Assembly (NCBI GenBank): GCA_002304345.1
Contig: NEUU01000012.1
Span: 1-64,000, forward strand
DNA from: Verrucomicrobia bacterium Tous-C9LFEB
GTDB taxonomy: Bacteria; Verrucomicrobiota; Verrucomicrobiia; Methylacidiphilales; UBA1321
DNA length: 64,000 bases
Reading direction: 5' to 3'
Part shown: positions 8,055 to 18,019 of the stretch, piece after piece
How positions within the stretch are numbered: the stretch's first letter is position 1
How the letters are laid out: each line of letters begins with the position of its first letter
Translations under genes and position numbers: made by a program
Notes under the pieces: generated by a model
The model's input: only the letters and a program-made list of their open reading frames with translations
What the model was told of the DNA's origin: nothing
The model's database searches: none

Positions 8055-9466
8055 GGGATTTTCTCCTCGAGGGAGACACTCTTTTCCTGAGCACTGGGCA
8101 TGCCAGTGTGAGCGCGACCAGGCTGTCGACGGGGAACAAAATTCCAGACCGGACTCATCACGGACGAATAGACTTCCTTCGCGAAATTCAGCATGCCGAC
8201 ATAGCCCGCGAGCGGCTCTTTGCGCTCGTGATTGTGATCGCAGAACGCCACGCCGAGCTTGTACGCGATCGGGCGTTCCTTCACGCCGCCGATAAAGAGA
8301 TCCACATCCTTCTCGAGGACAAATTTAGCCAGCTCAAGCGGGTTCGAATCGTCCACGATGATCGTTCCTTCATCACAAATTTCCGCGAGCTGCTTGTAAT
8401 CGTCCGGTCCGCCCGTTTGCGAACCGACCACGGCAGTTTGCATCCCGATCAAACGCAGCGCGCGCACGAGGGAAAACGCCTTGAACGAACCGCCGACATA
8501 GATGGCGGCTTTCTTGCCTTGCAGCTCTTCGCGATACGCCTGCAGTTGCGGGTAAATATTGCCGACTTCCTCGCGTACCAGATCTTGGGCGCGTTGCATG
8601 ATCGTCGGATCATCGCTGAAAAATTTCGCCGTGTCGTAGAGCGCGGCGGACATATCCTCGATGCCAAAGTACGAGACGCGCTTGAAGGGAATGCCGTACT
8701 TCTCCTCCATCATCTTCGCGAGATGCGTCATCGATCCCGAGCATTGGACCAGATTCAATTTTGCGCCGTGCGCGCGACGGATGTCTTCGATCTTCGCGTC
8801 GCCCGTGATGCAGGTGACGACTTGAATGCCCATCCGCTCGTAATACTTTTTGATGATCCACGTTTCGCCCGCGAGATTGAAATCGCCGAGGATATTCACG
8901 CTGTGCGGCTTCACGTCCTCGGTGGAGCCGGTGCCGAGAAGAGAAGCGACCGCTTCGCAGGCGGCGCGGTAACCATCTTTTTTGGTTCCCTTGAAACCTT
9001 CCGAATGAACCGGAATCACCGGGATACCCGCCTCAGCGGTCATCGTGCGACAGACCGCCTCGACGTCGTCGCCGATCACGCCGACGATGCAGGTGGAATA
9101 AATGAAAGCGGCCTTGGGTTTGTAACGCGCGATCAGTTGACGCAAGGCGAGAAGGAGTTTCTTTTCACCGCCGTAGATGACATCCATCTCGCGCAGATCG
9201 GTGGAGAAACTATTGCGGTGAAGTTGCTGACCGCTGGAGAGAGAGCCGCGAATATCCCACGTGTACGCGGCGCAACCGATGGGGCCATGCACGACATGGA
9301 GCGCATCGGAAATCGGATAGAGCACCACGCGCGATCCGCAGAAAACGCAGGCCCGTTGGCTCACGGAACCGGCGGTGCTTTTCTTGTTGCATGCCATCGG
9401 GGTCGACGCGTCCCCCTTGCGTTGCACCTGGCCCTCGCGCTCCGGGATGATCTCGATGTCCTTCAT
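8051..9466 (-). CDS. nifE: FeMo-cofactor scaffold subunit NifE
   Basis: This 471-residue protein is the NifD-like partner of NifN. Family segments include SQRACVFCGSRVVLYPISDA (C40), VVHGPIGCAAYTWDIRG (C65) and IYSTCIVGVIGDDVEA, followed by GDFNLAGETWIIKKYYERMG. Length and motif order fit NifE, not NifD, since there is no NifD-type insertion and the N-terminus is short. It overlaps nifN by 4 bp, which suggests coupled translation of the two subunits. A GGAG ribosome-binding site lies 6 nt before the ATG. Confidence 0.94.
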   Translation of the reverse strand: MKDIEIIPEREGQVQRKGDASTPMACNKKSTAGSVSQRACVFCGSRVVLYPISDALHVVHGPIGCAAYTWDIRGSLSSGQQLHRNSFSTDLREMDVIYGGEKKLLLALRQLIARYKPKAAFIYSTCIVGVIGDDVEAVCRTMTAEAGIPVIPVHSEGFKGTKKDGYRAACEAVASLLGTGSTEDVKPHSVNILGDFNLAGETWIIKKYYERMGIQVVTCITGDAKIEDIRRAHGAKLNLVQCSGSMTHLAKMMEEKYGIPFKRVSYFGIEDMSAALYDTAKFFSDDPTIMQRAQDLVREEVGNIYPQLQAYREELQGKKAAIYVGGSFKAFSLVRALRLIGMQTAVVGSQTGGPDDYKQLAEICDEGTIIVDDSNPLELAKFVLEKDVDLFIGGVKERPIAYKLGVAFCDHNHERKEPLAGYVGMLNFAKEVYSSVMSPVWNFVPRRQPGRAHTGMPSAQEKSVSLEEKIP

Positions 9467-9696
9467 AGATTGCTCCGGAATTGAGAATGGGATGGGCTCC
9501 AGGAAATTTGGCCAACCACCTTGGCGAAGTGGCGATTCAGCGTGCCGATATCGCGCAGAAATTCCGCCGCCACGTCGGGCGTGTGGCAGTCACGACCGGT
9601 GGCAGCGGAACGCTGCGCCCCACGACACTCCTTTTCGAGTCGGGTGGACTCGTGCTGGCTGACTCCCAGCGGAAGAGGAGTGCGGAGGGGCTTCAT
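9463..9696 (-). CDS. Possible small gene between nifK and nifE (77 aa)
   Basis: A frame of 78 codons fills the space between nifK and nifE. Its TGA overlaps the nifE ATG as ATGA, the coupling geometry also seen for nifE-nifN. About two thirds of its codons end in G or C. The product (MKPLRTPLPLGVSQHESTRL ... NRHFAKVVGQISWSPSH) matches no family I know and does not resemble NifT or NifX. The ribosome-binding site is weak (GAAGA about 10 nt upstream). It may be a real small nif protein or an open frame by chance in a 275-bp spacer. Confidence 0.42.
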   Translation of the reverse strand: MKPLRTPLPLGVSQHESTRLEKECRGAQRSAATGRDCHTPDVAAEFLRDIGTLNRHFAKVVGQISWSPSHSQFRSNL

Positions 9697-9741
9697 TTTT
9701 CAGGTCTTCACGGGTGGATAGGTGTTACGACCGGAAGCTGA

Positions 9742-11115
9742 TTATTGGATCAACTCGAACCATTGCTCATCGCACTCACGGTCTTTTTTATCGAGAACGG
9801 CATTCACCATTTCGTCGATCAGCCGTTTGGCTCCGGTGTACCCGACCGTCGGGAACAGCCGGTGCGTGCCGCGATCCAGAATCGGGAAGCCGAACCGGAT
9901 GAGCGGGATGTTTTCCACGCGGGCGATGTGCTTGTTGTAGGAGTTGCCGATGATCAGATCGACCGGCTCCTGCTTGATCCACTGATGCAGCTCGAAAAGA
10001 TCTCCGAATTGCTTCACCGTCGCATTCGAGCCTGAGTCCTTCAGAATTTCCGCGATGCGGCGTTCGAAGAATTGGCCCGGCGTACCGGTGACGACGTACT
10101 TCGGTTTCATATCGAGATCGACCAGGAACTGGGTCATGGCGATGACGTGATCCGGGTCACCGGCAATGGCTACCGTCTTGCCATGGAGGTACTGGTGCAG
10201 ATCGCTCATCAAATCGATCAGGCGCGCGCGCTCTTCCTCGATCGCTTCGGGAATGTCGATCGTGGCGTACTGGCGCACGGCGTTGATGAAGCGGTCCGTA
10301 CCGGTCAAACCGATGGGCAGTTCCAAGAAACCGGCGGGCACGTTGCACTGATTTTCCAGCTGCGTCGCCGCGGCGTGCGAGGCGAAGTGACCGCAGGCGA
10401 TCGTCGCGAAACTGTCGCCCATGCTCTTGATGTCCTCAACGGTCGTGCCGCCTTTCGGGAACATCGTGTAGTTGCCGTCCAGACCGGTATCGAGCACGCC
10501 CGAGGTATCGGGCAGGAGGATCGAGTTGACACCGAGAATGCCAAGCAGTCGCTTGATTTCGAGAATGTCGCTCGGATCGAGGTAACCCGGAATCACGTTC
10601 AGGCGATCCGTGGTCTTGCCCGTTTTTTCCGCGAGGTACTTGATGGTCGAGGTGACCATGTTCGAGAACCCGGTGACGTGCGAGCCGACGAAGCTCGGGG
10701 TGTTGGTGTGGATGACCACTTTGCCTTCCGGCACCTTGCCCTCGTCGCGGGCTTTCTTGATGATCGTGGGAATATCGTCGCCGATGACTTCCGACAGACA
10801 GGTGGTGTGAATCGCCACCACGTCCGGATTGTAGATCGAGAAGATATTCTGGAGGGCCGTCGTCAAATTGGCCAGGCCGCCGAAGACCGCCGAGCCTTCT
10901 GTGAAGGAGCTGGTCGTCGCCATGACCGGTTCCTTGTAGTGGCGGGTCAGGTGACTGCGGTGGTAGGAGCAGCAGCCTTGCGAGCCGTGGCTGTGAGGCA
11001 TGCAGCCGTGGATGCCCAGGGCGGCATACATCGCGCCGATGGGCTGACAGGTTTTGGCCGGGTTAATCCGCAGTGCGGTACGTTCTGTTGTCTCTGCTTT
11101 CGTTCCGTCGAGCAT
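9742..11115 (-). CDS. nifK: Nitrogenase MoFe protein beta chain
   Basis: This 457-residue subunit binds the P-cluster at the interface with NifD. Candidate ligands are C23 (KTCQPIGAMYAALG), C48 (PHSHGSQGCCSYHRSHL) and C106 (HTTCLSEVIGDDIPT), with the conserved NTPSFVGSHVTGFSNMV serine segment behind. It lacks the N-terminal extension of about 60 residues found in Azotobacter-type NifK and so resembles the shorter clostridial form, in line with the NifD type here. An AAAGGAAA ribosome-binding site is present. Confidence 0.97.
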   Translation of the reverse strand: MLDGTKAETTERTALRINPAKTCQPIGAMYAALGIHGCMPHSHGSQGCCSYHRSHLTRHYKEPVMATTSSFTEGSAVFGGLANLTTALQNIFSIYNPDVVAIHTTCLSEVIGDDIPTIIKKARDEGKVPEGKVVIHTNTPSFVGSHVTGFSNMVTSTIKYLAEKTGKTTDRLNVIPGYLDPSDILEIKRLLGILGVNSILLPDTSGVLDTGLDGNYTMFPKGGTTVEDIKSMGDSFATIACGHFASHAAATQLENQCNVPAGFLELPIGLTGTDRFINAVRQYATIDIPEAIEEERARLIDLMSDLHQYLHGKTVAIAGDPDHVIAMTQFLVDLDMKPKYVVTGTPGQFFERRIAEILKDSGSNATVKQFGDLFELHQWIKQEPVDLIIGNSYNKHIARVENIPLIRFGFPILDRGTHRLFPTVGYTGAKRLIDEMVNAVLDKKDRECDEQWFELIQ

Positions 11116-11154
11116 GGTGTTTCCTTTTGCTTTTAGGGTTGGGCCGGAAGCCGG

Positions 11155-12870
11155 TTAGGCTTCCTCTGCGGGTTCTGCGGATTTATTGGCTTTCATCGAA
11201 CGCTTGGGAGTTAAATCCTCCGCGTGCGCCTTGCCGAAGACCATGGAGGCCTGCAGTTCGGGGCTTTGCTTCCACGGCGGGATGACGAACTTCCAGACCT
11301 TCGTCGTGGTGAGGCGATCGATTTCCTTGTAGAAATTCGCCGCGCCGGTGAAGGCCGCGTACGGTCCACCGTAGTCGTAGCTGTGAAGCTGTTTGCAAGG
11401 CACGCCGAGTTTTTCGATGACGAACTTGTCCTTGATGCCGGAGCAGATGACATCGGGCTTGCAGACCGCGATCAGCTTTTCCATTTCGTGGTGGCTGATG
11501 TCGTCGATCACGAGCGAGTTCTTCTTCATCTGCTTCATCATTCCGTCGTAATCGCGGAAGGTGAAACCGCCGGCTTCGAGCGCCGCGATTTGTTCCGGCG
11601 ACTTGCGCGGGTTGTAGCGTTGCGGATCGGCTTCGACGTGGATTTCCTCGATGTTGCGGCTGTCGGCGTCGACCTTGATGGTCGGCAACACGGCGCGGCC
11701 TTCATAGTCATCGCGGTGGGCGAATTCGTAACCGGCGGAGATGGTCTCCATGCCGATGTCGCTGAACAGATCCTGATAGTGGTGAGCACGGGAACCACCG
11801 ACGAACAGGGCGACCTTCTTGCCTTTCGTGCGGCTGGTCACGTCCTTCTGGATCGGGGCAAGCGCGGCCATTTCGGCAGCGATCACTTCCTCGATCCGGT
11901 CGATCAGACCCTTGTCGCCGAAGAACTGACCGATCTTGCGCAGCGATTTTGCAGTCGCCGCGGCGCCGATGAAGTTCACCTTGAACCACGGGATGCCGAA
12001 CTTCGTTTCCATCATCTGCGCCATGTAGTTGATGGAGCGATGGCACATGACCACGTTCAAATTCGCGGTGTGCGAGGAGCAGACCTGATCGTAGTTCACA
12101 TCGCCCGAGAGCGTGGAGACCACGTGGATGCCGCACTTGCGCAGGAGCGTATCGATTTCCCACGCGTCGCCACCGATGTTGTACTCACCGAGGACGTTGA
12201 TCGAAAACGGATTCGTCTGCTCCATGTCGAGCTTGCCGACCATGTGCTTGAACACGCCGTTGTTGGCGATGTGGTGACCGGCGGATTGGCTGACGCCCTT
12301 ATAACCCTCGCAGCTGAAACCGCAGACATTGATGCCGAGCTCTTCGCTCATCTTGCGGGCCACGGCGTGCACGTCGTCACCGATCAGACCCACCGGGCAG
12401 GTGGAGTAGATCGCGATCGCGCGGGGTTTGAAGAGCGCGTAGGCCTCGCGGCACGCTTGGGCGAGTTTCTTTTCACCGCCGAATACAATCTCCTCCTCCT
12501 GCATGTCGGTCGACATGCAATACTGCAGGTAGTTCGTGTCGCCCTTGTTCACCGGCTTCGCCAAATTGCGGCGCGAGAGCCAGGAGTAGAACGCGCAACC
12601 AATCGGACCGTGCGTGATGTGGACGATATCGTGGATCGGACCGAGCACCACGCCCTTGCAACCGGCGTAGGTGCAGCCGCGCTGCGTGATGATGCCCGGG
12701 ATCGTGCGGCTGTTCGCGCCGATTTCCGGAGTATTCTCCGGATCGTTGGAGAGGATTTGCTTCTCGCGCTTGCGCTTGGTTTTGGCCGGATAGATCTTGA
12801 GCATCTCTTCCTTGAGAGCCTGCGCCGTGATCGCTTCGCCCGTGACCGTCTTGATTTCAAATTCTGACAT
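11155..12870 (-). CDS. nifD: Nitrogenase MoFe protein alpha chain
   Basis: This subunit holds FeMo-cofactor. P-cluster cysteines are C66 (RGCTYAGC), C92 (GPIGCAFYSW) and C158 (YSTCPVGLIGDD). Cofactor ligands are C276 (VVMCHRSINYM) and H496 (QLHSYDYGGPY), with Q195 and H199 in GVSQSAGHHIAN near the reaction site. At 571 residues it is longer than the Azotobacter protein, because of an insertion at about residues 383-440 (RAVLPTIKVDADSRNIEEIH region), which is typical of clostridial and other group II/III NifD proteins. The Lys/Ala-rich C-terminus looks flexible. A CGGAGG ribosome-binding site precedes the ATG. Confidence 0.97.
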   Translation of the reverse strand: MSEFEIKTVTGEAITAQALKEEMLKIYPAKTKRKREKQILSNDPENTPEIGANSRTIPGIITQRGCTYAGCKGVVLGPIHDIVHITHGPIGCAFYSWLSRRNLAKPVNKGDTNYLQYCMSTDMQEEEIVFGGEKKLAQACREAYALFKPRAIAIYSTCPVGLIGDDVHAVARKMSEELGINVCGFSCEGYKGVSQSAGHHIANNGVFKHMVGKLDMEQTNPFSINVLGEYNIGGDAWEIDTLLRKCGIHVVSTLSGDVNYDQVCSSHTANLNVVMCHRSINYMAQMMETKFGIPWFKVNFIGAAATAKSLRKIGQFFGDKGLIDRIEEVIAAEMAALAPIQKDVTSRTKGKKVALFVGGSRAHHYQDLFSDIGMETISAGYEFAHRDDYEGRAVLPTIKVDADSRNIEEIHVEADPQRYNPRKSPEQIAALEAGGFTFRDYDGMMKQMKKNSLVIDDISHHEMEKLIAVCKPDVICSGIKDKFVIEKLGVPCKQLHSYDYGGPYAAFTGAANFYKEIDRLTTTKVWKFVIPPWKQSPELQASMVFGKAHAEDLTPKRSMKANKSAEPAEEA

Positions 12871-12896
12871 AGTGGTTCCTCCGTGATGGATGAGAG

Positions 12897-13277
12897 TTAT
12901 TTCTCGTCGAGGGCTGCCAGCCCGCGTTCTCCCGTGCGAATGCGAACGGCATCGCCCACATCCTGGACAAAGATTTTACCGTCGCCGTGATTGCCCGTCT
13001 TGTTGATGGCGATGATGGTTTGCACCAGCTTCTCCACCAGACCGTCCGGGACGACGAAGGTGAGCATGCGTTTCGGGATCAGGCGCGGACCCTGACCGAG
13101 TTGCGCGATCGCTTCCTCCTGCCCGGTCGTGGCGGCCTGGAGCACGCGGAAATCCACGGCTCCCAGACCCCGACCCAGCACCTTTCTGACCGTGAAGCCA
13201 CTGATCCCCAGCGCCACGCAAGCTGCCTTGGTGGCGTTGATCTGCTGCATCCGGATGATGGCGGTGATTTCTTTCAC
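12897..13277 (-). CDS. nifI2: Nitrogenase-regulating PII protein NifI2
   Basis: A 126-residue PII-family protein starting MKEITAIIRMQQINATKAAC with a GTG codon. The T-loop region differs from GlnK and has no uridylylation Tyr context. The C-terminal GDGKIFVQDVGDAVRIRTGERG motif is kept. In methanogens NifI1 and NifI2 together bind and inhibit the nitrogenase MoFe protein when 2-oxoglutarate is low. Its position between nifI1 (5-bp gap) and nifD, and its greater length, identify it as NifI2. AAGGA at the end of nifI1 supports the GTG start. Confidence 0.93.
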   Translation of the reverse strand: MKEITAIIRMQQINATKAACVALGISGFTVRKVLGRGLGAVDFRVLQAATTGQEEAIAQLGQGPRLIPKRMLTFVVPDGLVEKLVQTIIAINKTGNHGDGKIFVQDVGDAVRIRTGERGLAALDEK

Positions 13278-13282
13278 AGGAA

Positions 13283-13606
13283 TTATTCCTTGGTGCCGGT
13301 GCTGATGGTGTAAACGTCTTCGACTTTGCTGACGAAGATCTTGCCGTCGCCGAAGGCACCCTTGCCCGCGGTACGGCCCGCCTTGACGATCGTGTTGATC
13401 ACGGCTTCCTGATCCTCATCCTTCACGACCGTCAGGAGCATGTCCTTGGGCAATTCGTCGTAAGTGATGTCGCCCACCTTCAGACCGCGCTGCTTGCCGC
13501 GGCCGAAGACGTCGAACTTGGTGATGGCCGGAAAACCGGCGTCCAGCAGGGCTGCCATAATCTCATGCGATTTTTCCGGACGCACGACGGCTCGAATCAT
13601 GACCAT
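13283..13606 (-). CDS. nifI1: Nitrogenase-regulating PII protein NifI1
   Basis: A 107-residue PII homologue (MVMIRAVVRPEKSHEIMAAL, then ITKFDVFGRGKQRGLKVGD and GAFGDGKIFVSKVEDVYTIS). It is the first of the nifI pair downstream of nifH, the standard arrangement in archaeal and anaerobe-type nif operons. NifI1/NifI2 complexes switch nitrogenase activity off quickly after ammonium is added. The start could be this ATG or the next one two codons later, as neither has a strong ribosome-binding site. Confidence 0.94.
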   Translation of the reverse strand: MVMIRAVVRPEKSHEIMAALLDAGFPAITKFDVFGRGKQRGLKVGDITYDELPKDMLLTVVKDEDQEAVINTIVKAGRTAGKGAFGDGKIFVSKVEDVYTISTGTKE

Positions 13607-13662
13607 AAACTTGAATCTTTCTTCCTTTTGAGTTTTCTCGTTGGGTGTAAGCAGCGGACGAA

Positions 13663-14535
<873 letters not shown>

Positions 14536-14591
14536 TCAAGCATCGGGGCCGCGGCGGTTGTTAAATTCTTGTCTTGCACGGTTCTTTTCTT

Positions 14592-14607
14592 TGCAGCGCA
14601 CGTGCCA
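14592..14607 (-). promoter_or_regulatory. Sigma-54 (-24/-12) promoter of the nif operon
   Basis: On the minus strand the sequence TGGCACGTGCGCTGCA has the sigma-54 layout: GG and GC elements separated by exactly 10 nt, with TGGCAC identical to the -24 consensus and CTGC close to TTGC at -12. Transcription would start near 14580, about 90 nt before nifH. NifA, encoded at 28891, would be the activator. Confidence 0.8.
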
Positions 14608-14652
14608 TGAATTTTTTTTGCCGTGCCAACTTCGCGAGACCTCGCGCAAGTG

Positions 14653-14665
14653 ACTTGTTACAAGT
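14653..14665. promoter_or_regulatory. Palindrome upstream of the nifH promoter
   Basis: The perfect 13-bp palindrome ACTTGT-T-ACAAGT lies about 75 bp upstream of the predicted nifH transcription start, in the 474-bp gap shared with the divergent gene at 14965. I could not find the classic NifA site TGT-N10-ACA in 14610-14760, so this palindrome may bind another regulator, or an atypical NifA. The rest of the gap (14666-14964) is A+T-richer than its surroundings, has a short AAGTC...GACTT inverted pair at 14701-14723, and contains no convincing gene. Confidence 0.4.
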
Positions 14666-14964
14666 TCGTTAAATCCCAAAAAAAATCGTAAATAAATCTA
14701 AAGTCCGAAAATCAGTCCGACTTATTCACTACGGATATGTAGAAAGGGACTTCTAATGATCCTACCGAGCTACCAAAATGTAGGGCGACGGATTGCGTGA
14801 TTCAGCGCTTAGGAAACAATCCCGAATTTCCACTGGGCAAGATTGGCTTTTTGGTCATTTTCTGCTATCAAGGGAACACATTCGGCATCGCTTTTCCCGG
14901 ATTGGGATGGGCAAAAGGTGCCGTACACACATCTTGGTGGGATTGACCTGAAAGGGCGGGAACC

Positions 14965-17900
14965 ATGGAACCGATCGGCGAATCGAACGTGCGGCCAGAC
15001 GTTGAAACTCTCCAGTCACAGGAGAAACCACCGCTGAGTCCACCCCCGCTTGTCGAGGAAGCAAATCCTCCGCTCATCGGCGATATCCTACGTGCGCCGG
15101 GCTGGCTGTGGCTGACGCATGTGGTCCCGGCAGCCCTGCTCTTCGTGAGTTTCTTTCACGCGTATTATCTCGTCTCGGGCGAAACGAATGCCACCCAGCG
15201 GTGGGTCGCAGGAGGTCTCGCGGTGGGGCTGGCCGTCCTGACCGCTGCTGTGGGAGCGTTGGCGATTCGGCTGCACGTGCGACGGCAAGTGATTGGAAAT
15301 TGGGTGGCAGCGGGACTGGTCCTTGTCTCGTGTTTAATGGCCGCGGTGGGGGTGGTCTTGCTCGAATACGCAATTCCAAGGGATACGCCGAGATGGATTC
15401 TTTCGACCGGCGAACTGATTTCTACTGGATTTGTCCTGAGCATGCCGGGGGCCTTTTACGGACTCGTATTACTGGCCTCTTATCCACGGCGTTCGATGAG
15501 GACATCCCTGATCGCTGTTAGTGTATTTGTGGTGTTTTGCATTATGGCGCCATGGGTGATGCAAGCGGCGATATGGCTTTTGGGAAAACTGAGCATCACT
15601 ATACCGTATCGCCTCATCGAATGGTTGGTCTGGCCACTACTCACAGCGGGAGCAGTGGGACTTTGTTTTGTCACGATTCGCACGACGCTGCTGGCCTATC
15701 ATTTGGTGCGTGGGCGCGGGCCGGGAGTGCAATGGGTGTTGATGGTTTTGGTCGCGCTGGCGGGACCGCTGGGTGGCCTCTGGCTTAATCTAAACATTCC
15801 CTTTCCGGTGAATTTCCAAGCACCGATTGTCTACATGCTCGCGATCATCAACGGTGCTTTGCTCATACTGCCTATTGTTCGATCCCATTTCTGGAGCCGC
15901 ACGATCTGGCTGGCGCAATGCGCGATGCTGCCGTTCTCCGCCTACTTCTTTCTCGTCTTCCTGCCATGGCTGCCGCTGGCTCCGCTGGCGCTCATTGCGG
16001 CGGGTGGTGGGGCGCTGATCCTCGTCCCGATTGTGTTGGGGTTGATTCACGGGTATCGCGTGGTGGATGGCTATCGCGAGGAGATTCGCGATGGCCGCGC
16101 GTGGAAGCCGGCGGTATTGGGAGTGATCGCGGCCTGTATTCTACCGGTCGGCTACGGCGTGCGGATGATGCAGGATCGGCACGCGCTGCAGCAGGCGTTG
16201 ACCTACTATTATAGTCCCGACTATCGCCGGGACATCACCTTCCCCGGCAATCTGGATCGCTTGGAGAATACGCTCCAACACCTCCGCGACATGAAGCACG
16301 GCATCTGGCTCCCATTCCTCTCGAGTCTCTATAACTCCGTCGTGTTCGACAATCTCGTCCTGCCCGACAGCAAGATCGATACGCTGCAGCTCGCCTTCTT
16401 CGGTACCCCGGCGGACGAGAGTCGCTCATTGATGAATCCCATGAATAGCTCATCGCAGGGGTGGGAAGGTCCGGTGAGACGCACGGCTCCGTCCCATGAC
16501 GCGGTGTTGCAGGATCTGAAAGAAGAGACCACGGCGCAGGATGCCATCGCCACGACGAAGCTCACGCTCACGATGGAAAATCCCACCGCGCGGCAGACCG
16601 AGTTTGTCACGTCGATCACGATTCCGGAAGGCGTCTACGTTTCCGATTTCGGACTCTACATCGGCGATCAACTCGTTCCTGGCAAAATCGTGGAGAAGAA
16701 AACCGCGCTCTGGGTCTACGAAAAGATCAGCGTCGTCGAACGCCGCGATCCCGGCATCCTCACTTACAAAAGTCCCACGGAGTTGGAACTGCGCGTCTTC
16801 CCGCTCGAAGCCAATCAAAAGCGTCGCGTCGTGATCGAGCTCACCTATCCCACCGCAATGAGTGTCGTGGGCAAAGTGGGTGACCGCCCGCTTTATCTCG
16901 GTCGCGCCGCACTTTCCTCGCTCGGTCCCGTGGCAGCGTGTTGGACGCCGGAGCAAAGCGTGGTCATCCCGCGCGGCGACGGCGCGAATCGCCTCGTGCG
17001 CGAACCCTATCTGCACCTGCTCATCGATTGCTCACGCGGCGCGTCCTACTCCGAGGAGCAACTGCGGCAAGCCGTCGCGGAAGCTGCGCGCGCCGTGCCG
17101 GAAGCGCGGAGGATCAAAGTCACCTCTGTGAATTTCGAAATTCGCGATTTCAAGCGGGCTTACATGGACATCGAGAAAATCGACTACGCGGCGCTGCACA
17201 AATCGCTGCTCCCGATGCGCGGTGGTTTCCTGCAAGACCGTGCGTTGAAACGCGGTTTGCTGTTCGCGGCGGACGACGCGCAGAGTGAATTCTCCGCGCT
17301 ACAGCGTCCGCAATTCGTCATCGTTACCCGCGACAACGAAACGTACTCCTACCAATCCAAGCTGCGCGAAGCGAATCTCAACGCCTTCCTCCGGCGCGTT
17401 CCCGATGCCCGCGTCATCTACCTCCAAAAGATCGGCAGCGTGCCCCAAGCGCAAGATCTCGTCACCCGCGAAGCCGTTACCCACCCGGCGGCAAAGGCGG
17501 TCACTCTCTGGAAATGGGGCGGCAGGTTTGCCGTGTCCGACGGCGGCCCGGCGATTTTCCCTGAAGGTGTGGCAGCCGGCACGCGACCATTTGTCTACCG
17601 GCCCGCACTGAAGGTCTTCGAAAGCGAACCCATGGAGTTGAATCTGCTCGCGGAAAACTCCCGCTACGCCGATGGCGTCCGCACCTGGGCGGCGCAGGAG
17701 CGGGCCTACTTCCAGCCGGCCGCGAGCGGTCATCAATCCGCCGCGACGCTGCGGCTTGGCAAGAAGACGCGCATCCTCACCACCGATGCCGCCTACATCG
17801 TCGTCGAACGCTCCAGCCAGTGGAAAGCGATGGAGGAAAAGGAAAAGCAGAAACTTGCTTCCAACCAGGCATTCGAGATCGAGGAACCGGAATCCATTCC

Positions 17901-17988
17901 CGAGCCGACGACGGTTACCTTGCTGCTGATGGGCGCAGTAATCCTGCTGCTGGTCCGGCGTTATCGCCTAGTGGATCATGTCTCGTGA
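14965..17988 (+). CDS. VIT-domain multi-pass membrane protein with PEP-CTERM-like tail (MSEP-CTERM-like)
   Basis: This 1007-residue protein begins with a Pro-rich cytoplasmic segment (1-40), then about ten membrane helices to about residue 410. It continues with a soluble part that includes a VIT-like domain (about 520-640, from TKLTLTMENPTARQTEFVTS to EANQKRRVVIELTYP). It ends ESIPEPTTVTLLLMGAVILL plus an RR-containing basic tail: a PEP motif, a hydrophobic helix and Arg residues, the exosortase-type sorting signal. Length and layout fit the family described as MSEP-CTERM proteins. Exosortase systems sort exported proteins, often with polysaccharide matrix; no exosortase gene is in the window. 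It is divergent from nifH. AAAGGG lies upstream of the ATG. Confidence 0.75.
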   Translation: MEPIGESNVRPDVETLQSQEKPPLSPPPLVEEANPPLIGDILRAPGWLWLTHVVPAALLFVSFFHAYYLVSGETNATQRWVAGGLAVGLAVLTAAVGALAIRLHVRRQVIGNWVAAGLVLVSCLMAAVGVVLLEYAIPRDTPRWILSTGELISTGFVLSMPGAFYGLVLLASYPRRSMRTSLIAVSVFVVFCIMAPWVMQAAIWLLGKLSITIPYRLIEWLVWPLLTAGAVGLCFVTIRTTLLAYHLVRGRGPGVQWVLMVLVALAGPLGGLWLNLNIPFPVNFQAPIVYMLAIINGALLILPIVRSHFWSRTIWLAQCAMLPFSAYFFLVFLPWLPLAPLALIAAGGGALILVPIVLGLIHGYRVVDGYREEIRDGRAWKPAVLGVIAACILPVGYGVRMMQDRHALQQALTYYYSPDYRRDITFPGNLDRLENTLQHLRDMKHGIWLPFLSSLYNSVVFDNLVLPDSKIDTLQLAFFGTPADESRSLMNPMNSSSQGWEGPVRRTAPSHDAVLQDLKEETTAQDAIATTKLTLTMENPTARQTEFVTSITIPEGVYVSDFGLYIGDQLVPGKIVEKKTALWVYEKISVVERRDPGILTYKSPTELELRVFPLEANQKRRVVIELTYPTAMSVVGKVGDRPLYLGRAALSSLGPVAACWTPEQSVVIPRGDGANRLVREPYLHLLIDCSRGASYSEEQLRQAVAEAARAVPEARRIKVTSVNFEIRDFKRAYMDIEKIDYAALHKSLLPMRGGFLQDRALKRGLLFAADDAQSEFSALQRPQFVIVTRDNETYSYQSKLREANLNAFLRRVPDARVIYLQKIGSVPQAQDLVTREAVTHPAAKAVTLWKWGGRFAVSDGGPAIFPEGVAAGTRPFVYRPALKVFESEPMELNLLAENSRYADGVRTWAAQERAYFQPAASGHQSAATLRLGKKTRILTTDAAYIVVERSSQWKAMEEKEKQKLASNQAFEIEEPESIPEPTTVTLLLMGAVILLLVRRYRLVDHVS

Positions 17989-18019
17989 TGTGATGGGTTG
18001 TGCGAGCAGAATGTCTTTT

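Noticed and set aside
8108..9484. Plus-strand open frame of 458 codons opposite nifE
   Set aside because: It is the antisense of a conserved nif gene; its translation has low-complexity R/H/A/D stretches and no motif.
11224..12867. Plus-strand open frame of 547 codons opposite nifD
   Set aside because: It lies entirely within nifD, whose cofactor ligands are all in place on the minus strand.
14619..14628. Second TGGCAC word upstream of nifH as another sigma-54 promoter
   Set aside because: There is no GC element at the required 10-nt spacing; the position holds AA.
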